Origin: Thioglobus_B sp964566765
GTDB taxonomy: Bacteria > Pseudomonadota > Gammaproteobacteria > PS1 > Pseudothioglobaceae
Assembly (NCBI GenBank): GCA_964566765.1
Contig: CAZMJI010000059.1
Coordinates: forward strand, 1 to 6,929
DNA: 6,929 bases
Direction: 5' to 3'
Below are positions 1 to 5,417 of the stretch, piece by piece; position 1 is the first letter of the stretch, and every line of letters begins with the position of its first letter. Made by a program: the position numbers and the translations under genes. The notes under the pieces are model-generated. The model did no database searches and was not told the DNA's origin. It was given only the letters and a program-made list of their open reading frames with translations.

Positions 1-23
1 ATTAGTAAGAGTACAAGAGAATC

Positions 24-794
24 ATGAGTAAACAGCGTTGGGTCATTAAAATTGGATCAGCCTTATTAACCAATGATGGTCAAGGACTGGATAAACAAGC
101 AATTAGCGCTTGGGTAGAGCAGATGTTCGTCCTCAGGCAAAATAATATTGAAGTGGTGCTGGTATCGTCAGGCGCCATTGCCGAAGGCATTAAACGCCTA
201 GGCTGGAGCGCCAGACCTGATAACATTCATCAACTGCAAGCGGCAGCAGCAGTGGGGCAGATGGGCTTGATTCAAACCTACGAGTCTTTGTTTGCGCAGC
301 ATGATGTGCATACCGCACAAATCCTGCTGACCCACGACAACCTATTTAACCCAATCCAAAGTGAGAACGTATCGTCAACACTAAGCGCGTTATTGGAGAT
401 GGGTGTGGTGCCTATCGTCAATGAAAACGACTCGGTTGCCACGGAAGAAATTAAGTTTGGTGACAACGATACCTTGGCTGCCATGGTGGCCAACCTGGTA
501 CAAGCAGATCGATTGATTATTCTCACCGATCAAGGCGGCGTGTTTGACGCGGATCCAAGAAAGCATGCAGATGCACAGTTGATCGACAGTATCGATGTGA
601 ACGATGAAAAACTAGAGCGCGTAGCGGGTCGAGAAGGCGGATCACTGGGCTCTGGCGGTATGTATACCAAGGTATTGGCTGCCAGAAAGGCGGCGCAGAC
701 GCAAACTACAACCGTGATTGCCTCAGGCAGAGAAGCGCAGGTGTTATCACGCCTGGCTCAAGGTGAAGCGGTAGGGACGCTGATCACTTGTTAG
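24..794 (+). CDS. proB: Glutamate 5-kinase, short form without PUA domain
   Basis: Cytosolic enzyme that phosphorylates L-glutamate with ATP to gamma-glutamyl phosphate, the first step of proline synthesis. The 256 residues form one amino-acid-kinase domain: the N-terminal strand carries K9 (VIKIGSALL), the substrate loop has S49-G50 (VSSGAIAEG), NENDSVAT at 133-140 and FGDNDT at 145-150 supply the Asn/Asp ligands seen in E. coli ProB, and GSGGMYTK at 209-216 ends in the nucleotide-site lysine. The protein stops right after VGTLI, where the kinase domain ends in E. coli ProB (about 367 residues), so the C-terminal PUA domain is absent. This looks natural, since folK starts at once and no PUA remnant follows. 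An AAGAGA purine run at 15-20 precedes the ATG. The upstream neighbour is not visible; obg often precedes proB in related bacteria. Function is confident; feedback behaviour is not predictable from sequence. Confidence 0.96.
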   Translation: MSKQRWVIKIGSALLTNDGQGLDKQAISAWVEQMFVLRQNNIEVVLVSSGAIAEGIKRLGWSARPDNIHQLQAAAAVGQMGLIQTYESLFAQHDVHTAQILLTHDNLFNPIQSENVSSTLSALLEMGVVPIVNENDSVATEEIKFGDNDTLAAMVANLVQADRLIILTDQGGVFDADPRKHADAQLIDSIDVNDEKLERVAGREGGSLGSGGMYTKVLAARKAAQTQTTTVIASGREAQVLSRLAQGEAVGTLITC

Positions 795-1261
795 CTTATA
801 TCGGCCTAGGGTCCAATCTCAACAACCCTAAGGAACAAATTAAGCAGGCGCTGATAGCACTGGATGCTACTACCGATGTTAAAGTGGTGGACTTGTCCAG
901 CTTATATCAATCCAAGCCGGTTGATGGTTCAGAGCAGCCAGACTACTTAAATGCGGTGTGCAAAGTGGACACGCACCTAACCGCGCTTGAGCTACTTAAG
1001 GTTTGCCAAGCGATTGAACAGGCACAACACCGAGTACGTGAAAAGAAGTGGGGCGCACGCACCATTGATTTGGATATTATTATTTACGGCGCACAGGTGA
1101 TTGCCTCTAAGCAATTGGTGGTACCGCATCCAGAGATGATGAACCGCCATTTTGTTTTGGTGCCACTGCATGAGATTGAACCCGACCTCAAGGTGCCGGT
1201 ACTGGGGCCATTAGAAGAGATCATGGATCAGGTTGATACGTCAGGCTTGGTAAAACTATGA
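788..1261 (+). CDS. folK: 2-amino-4-hydroxy-6-hydroxymethyldihydropteridine pyrophosphokinase (HPPK)
   Basis: Transfers pyrophosphate from ATP to 6-hydroxymethyl-7,8-dihydropterin, the step before dihydropteroate synthase in folate synthesis. At 157 residues it matches the single-domain family (E. coli 159). It opens with AYIGLGSNL (3-11), and carries QPDYLNA (50-56) with the pterin-binding Asn55, E77, R82, then WGARTIDLDI (88-97) with R91 and the two magnesium-binding aspartates D94 and D96, and VPHPEMMNR (112-120) with H114 and R120. The start is TTG at 788: it sits two codons before the conserved AYIGLGSNL, no ATG or GTG fits, and an AGGG lies at 773-776, 11 nt upstream. The start lies inside the end of proB (7-bp overlap), and the stop shares an ATGA with panB, implying coupled translation. 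Its folate product line supplies the cofactor used by PanB next door. Confidence 0.95.
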   Translation: MLAYIGLGSNLNNPKEQIKQALIALDATTDVKVVDLSSLYQSKPVDGSEQPDYLNAVCKVDTHLTALELLKVCQAIEQAQHRVREKKWGARTIDLDIIIYGAQVIASKQLVVPHPEMMNRHFVLVPLHEIEPDLKVPVLGPLEEIMDQVDTSGLVKL

Positions 1262-2040
1262 GACTGGATCAATTAAAGACCTTTAAACAGCGTGGCGAGA
1301 AGATCAGCTGCCTAACTGCCTACGATGCCTCGTTCGCCAAGGTGTTTGAAGCCTGTGGCGTGGACACGATTTTGGTGGGTGACTCATTAGGCAATGTCAT
1401 TCAAGGTGGTGAGAATACGCTGGGTGTGAGTATGGAGGATATGCTCTACCACACCCGTGCGGTTGCCAGTGGTCTGACAGAGACCTTACTGATTGCGGAC
1501 ATGCCTTATCAAAGTTACGGGGATGCACCCACGGCACTGGCCAATGCCAAGCGCCTGATTGACGCCGGTGCTGATATGGTTAAGTTTGAAGGTGGTGCAG
1601 AACACCAGGCTGTGTTTGAAATACTACAGGATAACCAGATTCCAGTTTGCGGTCATTTGGGTTTGCAGCCTCAGTCTATCTTAGAGTTGGGTGGCTATAA
1701 AGTTCAGGGTCGTGATGACGAGAGCGCCAAGCGTATTTTGGATGATGCCAAGCAGTTAGAGGCTTGGGGGGTTGAGGTATTGGTACTGGAATGTGTGCCA
1801 GCACAATTGGCAAAAACCATTAGCGCGTCAATCAGCATCCCAACCATTGGCATTGGTGCCGGTGCTGATTGTGATGGTCAAGTATTGGTGAGTTATGACA
1901 TGTTGGGTATTCATACTGGCTATGTGCCCAAATTTGTGAAAAACTTTTTAACTGATAATCACTCTATTGAAGCTGCTGTCAGTGCCTTTATTCACGCAGT
2001 CAAAGATCAAACTTTCCCGGGCGATGAGCATAGTTATTAA
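1258..2040 (+). CDS. panB: 3-methyl-2-oxobutanoate hydroxymethyltransferase (ketopantoate synthase)
   Basis: Adds a hydroxymethyl group from 5,10-methylene-tetrahydrofolate to 2-oxoisovalerate to give ketopantoate, the committed step toward pantothenate and CoA. The 260-residue TIM-barrel protein is near the E. coli length (264). Visible landmarks are LTAYDASFAK (19-28), LVGDSLGNV (39-47) with magnesium ligand D42, ADMPYQSY (80-87) with second ligand D81, MVKFEGG (107-113) with K109 and E111, VCGHLGLQPQS (130-140) with H132, GGYKVQGR (145-152), LVLECVP (175-181) with catalytic E178, and IGIGAG (197-202). It ends in the typical PGDEHSY tail. The ATG overlaps the folK stop (ATGA), and the Shine-Dalgarno is weak (only GG at 1249-1250), suggesting reinitiation from folK. 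The end overlaps panC by 17 bp. Confidence 0.97.
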   Translation: MRLDQLKTFKQRGEKISCLTAYDASFAKVFEACGVDTILVGDSLGNVIQGGENTLGVSMEDMLYHTRAVASGLTETLLIADMPYQSYGDAPTALANAKRLIDAGADMVKFEGGAEHQAVFEILQDNQIPVCGHLGLQPQSILELGGYKVQGRDDESAKRILDDAKQLEAWGVEVLVLECVPAQLAKTISASISIPTIGIGAGADCDGQVLVSYDMLGIHTGYVPKFVKNFLTDNHSIEAAVSAFIHAVKDQTFPGDEHSY

Positions 2041-2863
2041 CACCACGGCTGAACTTGAAGCGCTAATCTCGAGTTATAAACAGCAGTCAAAGAGTATCGG
2101 TTTTGTGCCCACCATGGGCGGTTTGCATCAGGGGCATTTATCTTTGGTGAGTATCGCCAAAAGAAAGACTGACATTGTGGTGGTGAGTATTTTTGTTAAC
2201 CCAACTCAATTTGGCGCCGGTGAAGATCTGGATAAGTACCCACAAACCTTCGAGCAAGATAAGCAGTTGTTGGACGAGCAGGGTGTTGAAGTAATTTTTG
2301 CCCCGACTCGGGAAGAGGTCTATCCTCAAGGTGTTGAATCTGAGGTGGAGCCAGGCGAGCTGGCCAACATTCTTTGCGGCGCTTCTCGTCCGGGTCATTT
2401 TAAGGGTGTGGTGCAAGTGGTTAAGCGTTTGTTTGAGTTGGTGCAGCCCGATTTGGCGGTGTTTGGCGAGAAGGACTACCAGCAATTGATGATTATCAAA
2501 GCCATGGTTGAGCGCTACCAATTGCCAGTTTATATCGAGTCTGGCCCCATTGCCAGAGAGCCAAGTGGCTTGGCCATGAGTACGCGTAATCAATACCTCT
2601 CGGAGGATGAGCGAGAAACAGCAGCCAAACTTTATCAAGTGATGACGCAAACGCAGCAGAGAATACGCTCGGGTCAGCGTGTTGATAATGCCAAGGCGCA
2701 AGCTGAGCGCGCCTTGTCTCAGCATTTCGAGCTTGATTATATTGAGATATTGGATGCCAATACCCTTAACCAGATTACTGATACTAGTCGAAAAATTGCG
2801 ATATTATGTGCAGTATTTTTAGGCACAACCCGCCTCATTGACAATTTAACCTTTGGACGATAA
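2024..2863 (+). CDS. panC: Pantothenate synthetase (pantoate-beta-alanine ligase)
   Basis: Joins D-pantoate and beta-alanine with ATP through a pantoyl-adenylate, completing pantothenate. The chosen ATG at 2024 gives 279 residues (E. coli 283) and puts the VPTMG motif at 28-32 as in the family; the in-frame ATG at 1967 would add 19 residues unlike any PanC N-terminus, encoded wholly within panB. Motifs in order: VPTMGGLHQGH (28-38) with the nucleotidyl-transferase HxGH at 35-38, VNPTQFG (58-64), CGASRPGHFKGV (118-129), FGEKDYQQL (147-155) with K150, D151 and Q154, and the KMSKS-like GLAMSTRNQYLS (182-193). It ends with AVFLGTTRLIDN, the usual dimerisation tail. It overlaps panB by 17 bp with no clear Shine-Dalgarno, so coupling is likely. 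nfuA follows after 2 bp. Confidence 0.96.
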   Translation: MSIVINTTAELEALISSYKQQSKSIGFVPTMGGLHQGHLSLVSIAKRKTDIVVVSIFVNPTQFGAGEDLDKYPQTFEQDKQLLDEQGVEVIFAPTREEVYPQGVESEVEPGELANILCGASRPGHFKGVVQVVKRLFELVQPDLAVFGEKDYQQLMIIKAMVERYQLPVYIESGPIAREPSGLAMSTRNQYLSEDERETAAKLYQVMTQTQQRIRSGQRVDNAKAQAERALSQHFELDYIEILDANTLNQITDTSRKIAILCAVFLGTTRLIDNLTFGR

Positions 2864-2865
2864 TT

Positions 2866-3444
2866 ATGTTTAGTATTACTGATGAAGCACAAACCTATGT
2901 GGCAGACTTATTTGCCCAACAAGATGAGAAAGACTTAGGTCTACGTGTAGAGGTTGAACAGGCTGGCTCACCTGCAGCGACAGTGACCTTTAATTTTTGC
3001 TTTCCGAAAGATTTAAATGCGGGTTACCAAGAATTTGAATATCAAGGCTTCAAGGCTTATATCAATGAGCAAAACTTTGAATACCTAGAAGAATCTGAAG
3101 TCGCGCTGAAAGATGAGGGTGCGGGTAAAAAACTCACCATTACTGCACCTAATGCTAAGGGTGAAGAGCCGGGTGAAGATGCGCCACTGGCTGAGAAAAT
3201 CAAGTATGTGATTGCCGCAGAAATTTCTCCATCGTTGGCCTCGCATGGTGGCTTTGTGGAGCTGGTTGAAATCACCGATGAGATGGATGTGATTCTAAAC
3301 TTTGGCGGCGGTTGCCAGGGTTGTTCATCGGTTAAAGTAACCCTAGAGCAAGGCGTGGAAGCACAGCTAAAAGCCCGGTTCCCAGAGATTCGATCGGTAC
3401 GTGATGCGACCGACCACAGCGACACGCAAAACGCCTATATGTAG
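2866..3444 (+). CDS. nfuA: Fe-S cluster carrier/biogenesis protein NfuA
   Basis: NfuA binds a [4Fe-4S] cluster between two monomers and delivers it to apo-proteins, especially under oxidative stress or iron limitation in E. coli. The 192 residues (E. coli 191) show two parts. The N-terminal part, about 1-95, is the degenerate A-type (IscA/ErpA-like) domain: it keeps the fold-defining start and VEVEQAGSPAA but lacks the A-type cysteine set. The C-terminal Nfu domain, about 108-190, has SPSLASHGG (121-129) and FGGGCQGCSSVKVTL (146-160), whose C150 and C153 bind the cluster. It ends in VRDATDH as the E. coli protein does. ATG is at 2866, 2 bp after panC, with GGA at 2855-2857 as a plausible weak ribosome site. 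No IscR-like site can be judged because there is no intergenic space. Confidence 0.97.
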   Translation: MFSITDEAQTYVADLFAQQDEKDLGLRVEVEQAGSPAATVTFNFCFPKDLNAGYQEFEYQGFKAYINEQNFEYLEESEVALKDEGAGKKLTITAPNAKGEEPGEDAPLAEKIKYVIAAEISPSLASHGGFVELVEITDEMDVILNFGGGCQGCSSVKVTLEQGVEAQLKARFPEIRSVRDATDHSDTQNAYM

Positions 3445-3461
3445 GCAGGCTTAATCATCTT

Positions 3462-3474
3462 GGTATAAAATACC
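3462..3474. repeat. 13-bp perfect dyad with a -10-like core before the membrane-protein gene
   Basis: GGTAT (3462-3466) and ATACC (3470-3474) form an inverted repeat around AAA. In RNA the stem could gain a U-G and a U-A pair outward (3460-3461 with 3475-3476). The core reads TATAAA (3464-3469) or TAAAAT (3466-3471), both close to a sigma-70 -10 element. No convincing -35 box lies 16-18 bp upstream. If used as a promoter, transcription would start almost at the ATG at 3479, giving a leaderless or very short-leader mRNA. It could equally be a small operator or chance in AT-rich DNA. It has no GC-rich stem or T-run, so it is not a typical terminator. Confidence 0.35.
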
Positions 3475-3478
3475 GAGC

Positions 3479-3982
3479 ATGATTACCATTGAAGCAAGCG
3501 CCAGCGAGCGTAAACGCGCCAAAGCAGCACACGAGCTATTCACCATTAACGCCATCGTTGTTCACGTCTTTCTCGTATTGGGACTGGTGAAGATGTTGGG
3601 TGTGGGTATGAGCGCTTCAATCGGCTTGGCTATTTTGGCCTCACTTAGCATTATTGCCTACACTTATACCAAGGTTAAGAAGGCCAAACAAAACGAACCT
3701 TATCTGGTTTACATACACTGGCAGCTCTCACTTAATCGCTACAAGATTCTTTTAACTGCCTACGGGTTTTACGCTTTGATTATGGCCTTGTCTTTGCTGG
3801 TTTCAAGCGATGCACCAGCGAGCATGGACGGCTCTAGTATTATGGGTTCGGTGCTCAATCTACTGGGTGTGGTGCCGCTGTTTTTCTCGGTATTGGTGTC
3901 TGCGGTCCTAGGCTCAGGCTCGATGTTTAATGCAGGGCGCGGCGAAGTCGATGAAAAGCTGGCGCAACAATACCCGCAGTGA
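3479..3982 (+). CDS. Unrecognised four-helix integral membrane protein
   Basis: I do not recognise the family. The 167 residues predict four membrane helices at about 20-40, 44-64, 87-109 and 122-146. Positive charge lies at the N-terminus (RKRAKAAH, 11-18) and in the loop between helices 2 and 3 (KVKKAK, 65-70; NRYK, 86-89), whereas the helix 3-4 loop is acidic or neutral (DAPASMDGSS). By the positive-inside rule both ends should face the cytoplasm. There is no cleavable signal peptide, no cysteine and no obvious catalytic motif; YLVYIHWQLSLNRYK (75-89) is the most distinctive soluble stretch. The Shine-Dalgarno is poor. It starts 34 bp after nfuA and its TGA overlaps the thiL GTG start, so it is translated with thiL. 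In E. coli thiL is paired with another membrane gene, pgpA, but I see no PgpA motif here. A role linked to thiamine or a phosphate ester is only a guess from position. Confidence 0.8.
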   Translation: MITIEASASERKRAKAAHELFTINAIVVHVFLVLGLVKMLGVGMSASIGLAILASLSIIAYTYTKVKKAKQNEPYLVYIHWQLSLNRYKILLTAYGFYALIMALSLLVSSDAPASMDGSSIMGSVLNLLGVVPLFFSVLVSAVLGSGSMFNAGRGEVDEKLAQQYPQ

Positions 3983-4911
3983 ATGAATTTTCGCTGATTG
4001 AGCGTTATTTCGATTGGCAATACTGCGAAGATGATGTCCTGGGTGTGGGTGACGACTGCGCATTGACCACGCCACCAACCAACCAACGTCTAGCGCATAG
4101 TGTGGATACCTTGATTGAAGGGGTGCATTTTCCCAAAGACACCTCGGCGCAGGACATTGCCTATAAAGCCCTAGCGGTTAATCTCAGTGACTTGGCAGCA
4201 ATGGGTGCAACGCCGCTGTATTTCACCCTGGCGCTTACTTTGCCCCAGGTAGACCAAACCTGGTTAGCAGCATTTTCCAGCGAACTCAAACAATTGGCAG
4301 CGCAGTATCAGTTGCAACTGCTGGGCGGTGACACCACCAAAGGCCCGCTGAGCATCACCATTAATATTACCGGTGTACTACCCAAGGACAAAGCCCTGCT
4401 GAGATCCGGCGCACAGGCTGGCGACGCTCTCTTTGTCTCGGGCACGCTAGGTGATGGGGCATTGGCTTGGCAGCAACTGCAACAAGGTGTTAAGCCTAGC
4501 GAATATTTGTTATCACGCTTTAATCGACCTGAGCCACAAGTTAAATTGGGCCAAGCGCTGCTGGATTTGGCCAATAGCTGTATTGATCTCTCTGATGGTC
4601 TGGAGCAAGACTTGGGTCATATTCTTAAGCGCTCGCACCTGGGTGCTGAATTGGCTTTGGCCAAACTGCCACTTAGTCCAGAGCTTGAGCAGCATATTAA
4701 GCAAACCGGACAGTGGTGCCTAGCCTTAGCGGGTGGCGATGATTACCAGTTGTGTTTTAGTGTGAGTCCTGAAAAAGCGCCACAGATATTAGAATTGGGT
4801 AGTCAATTAGGTATTACGCTCACACAAATCGGCAGCCTAAGCCCAGCATTGGGTCTACGTCGAATGGGTGATTTTCAAGAATCGTGCCAGGCTTACCAGC
4901 ACTTTGAATAG
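3979..4911 (+). CDS. thiL: Thiamine-monophosphate kinase
   Basis: Phosphorylates thiamine monophosphate with ATP to the active cofactor thiamine pyrophosphate, the last step of the pathway. The 310-residue protein (E. coli 325) has the PurM/AIR-synthetase-like ATP-binding fold: EFSLIERYF start (3-11), GVGDDCAL (22-29) with metal-binding D25 and D26, SVDTLIEGVHF (41-51), the signature KALAVNLSDLAAMGATP (63-79), GGDTTKGPLS (116-125), RSGAQAGD (142-149), IDLSDGLEQDLGH (202-214) and AGGDDYQLCF (251-260). The start is GTG at 3979, overlapping the upstream TGA by 4 bp. It aligns two residues ahead of the conserved EFSLI; the nearby ATG at 3983 is out of frame. There is no nusB or ribosomal-flavin gene nearby, unlike the common nusB-thiL-pgpA order. 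The gene ends 6 bp from the convergent dksA. Confidence 0.96.
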   Translation: MNEFSLIERYFDWQYCEDDVLGVGDDCALTTPPTNQRLAHSVDTLIEGVHFPKDTSAQDIAYKALAVNLSDLAAMGATPLYFTLALTLPQVDQTWLAAFSSELKQLAAQYQLQLLGGDTTKGPLSITINITGVLPKDKALLRSGAQAGDALFVSGTLGDGALAWQQLQQGVKPSEYLLSRFNRPEPQVKLGQALLDLANSCIDLSDGLEQDLGHILKRSHLGAELALAKLPLSPELEQHIKQTGQWCLALAGGDDYQLCFSVSPEKAPQILELGSQLGITLTQIGSLSPALGLRRMGDFQESCQAYQHFE

Positions 4912-4917
4912 TCAGAC

Positions 4918-5328
4918 TTAAACTTCGCGCTTTTCTGCAACCGTCTTACAGTCGATGCACTCGTCAGCCGTTGGACGTGCTTCTAGACGCTTTAAGGCAA
5001 TCTCAGCACCGCAAGTTTTGCAATAACCGTAGTCACCCATCTCAATGGCATGTAGTGTCTTGTCAATCTTGCTGATCAGTTTGCGCTCACGATCACGTGT
5101 TCTCAATTCTAAGGCAAACTCTTCTTCTAGGGTAGCTCTGTCGTTAATGTCAGCCACTTGTGTTGAGTCTTCTTGGATGTGGTGAATGGTTGATTCGGCC
5201 TCACGCACCAATTGCTCTCTCCAAGCAAACAACTTATTTTTAAAATGTTCAAGTTGAGCCGGGCTCATAAACTCCTCATCCTTAGCAGGTGTGTAGTCCG
5301 GAATATCTTGAATATTAAGTTCTGACAT
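4918..5328 (-). CDS. dksA: RNA polymerase-binding transcription factor DksA
   Basis: DksA enters the RNA polymerase secondary channel and, with ppGpp, represses rRNA promoters and activates amino-acid promoters during starvation. The 136 residues (E. coli 151) comprise a short N-terminal helix region, a coiled coil of about 22-95 whose tip keeps the D60-x-x-D63-x-A65 motif (E. coli D71/D74/A76), and a C-terminal zinc finger with C103, C106, C124 and C127 (CX2C-X17-CX2C). EEFALELRTRDRERKL (69-84) and RLEARPTADECIDCKT (114-129) are near-identical to the E. coli protein. It is thus a canonical zinc-binding DksA, not the cysteine-poor DksA2 type. The ATG at 5328 keeps family similarity upstream of M21, though it has no visible Shine-Dalgarno; M21 has a strong one (see findings). 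The gene is monocistronic, convergent with thiL and divergent from cbbY. Confidence 0.97.
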   Translation of the reverse strand: MSELNIQDIPDYTPAKDEEFMSPAQLEHFKNKLFAWREQLVREAESTIHHIQEDSTQVADINDRATLEEEFALELRTRDRERKLISKIDKTLHAIEMGDYGYCKTCGAEIALKRLEARPTADECIDCKTVAEKREV

Positions 5329-5338
5329 GATTTTAAAC

Positions 5339-5363
5339 AGGTAAAAAAGATACCTTTTTACCT
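5339..5363. repeat. 9-bp perfect inverted repeat upstream of dksA
   Basis: AGGTAAAAA (5339-5347) and TTTTTACCT (5355-5363) are perfect reverse complements separated by seven bases. A second TACC at 5351-5354 lets the left GGTA pair alternatively with the spacer. Outside the arms, ACAG (5337-5340) and CTGT (5367-5370) could extend the symmetry across a short bulge. The stem is mostly A-T with two G-C pairs, so it is a poor terminator; its overlap with the candidate dksA -10 box suits a protein-binding operator better. No known regulator motif is recognised. Confidence 0.5.
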
Positions 5364-5383
5364 AAACTGTCTTAAAATAGCAA
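5355..5383 (-). promoter_or_regulatory. Candidate sigma-70 promoter of dksA
   Basis: Read on the minus strand, TTGCTA (5378-5383) and TAAAAA (5355-5360) are each 4/6 matches to the -35 and -10 consensus and are separated by exactly 17 bp. Transcription would begin near 5348, leaving a leader of roughly 20 nt before the dksA ATG at 5328. The -10 lies inside one inverted repeat and the -35 overlaps another. The call is from pattern only; the region is so AT-rich that other -10-like hexamers occur (for instance TATCTT just downstream). Confidence 0.4.
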
Positions 5384-5391
5384 TCTATTTT
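5374..5391. repeat. 7-bp inverted repeat between dksA and cbbY
   Basis: AAAATAG (5374-5380) and CTATTTT (5385-5391) are perfect reverse complements around CAAT. After a two-T bulge the pairing resumes with CTT (5371-5373) against AAG (5394-5396). The dyad covers the candidate dksA -35 hexamer at 5378-5383 and lies 27 bp before the cbbY ATG. It resembles a hairpin followed by a T-run on the plus strand, but no plus-strand transcript is expected to end here, so a regulatory role or chance is likelier than termination. Confidence 0.35.
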
Positions 5392-5417
5392 TTAAGTTTT
5401 ACAATTGGATAAAAAAC

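Noticed and set aside
1..27. Possible tail of an upstream gene overlapping the proB start by ATGA
   Set aside because: Two frames are open across the first bases (one ends with TGA at 25-27, another with TAA at 29-31). Eight or nine codons are too few to choose or to identify a protein.
1967..2023. A longer PanC starting at 1967
   Set aside because: The extra 19 residues lie wholly within panB, have no family similarity, and push the VPTMG and HxGH motifs away from their usual positions; ATG at 2024 fits the family.
2138..2725. 195-codon minus-strand open frame opposite panC
   Set aside because: It is antisense to a strongly conserved gene, its translation is rich in Leu, His and Arg without a recognisable domain, and it has no supporting context.
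3057..3425. 122-codon minus-strand open frame opposite nfuA
   Set aside because: It mirrors the coding pattern of nfuA, giving a Ser/Pro-rich translation with no domain; it is a shadow frame.
3769..4086. Minus-strand frame spanning the membrane-protein/thiL junction
   Set aside because: It overlaps two well-supported plus-strand coding regions and shows no motif.
4451..4723. Alternative plus- and minus-strand frames inside thiL
   Set aside because: ThiL motifs run through this segment uninterrupted, so there is no frameshift, and the Trp-rich translation has no family resemblance.
5374..5396. Rho-independent terminator on the plus strand before cbbY
   Set aside because: The stem is almost entirely A-T and no plus-strand transcript should end here, since dksA upstream runs in the opposite direction.
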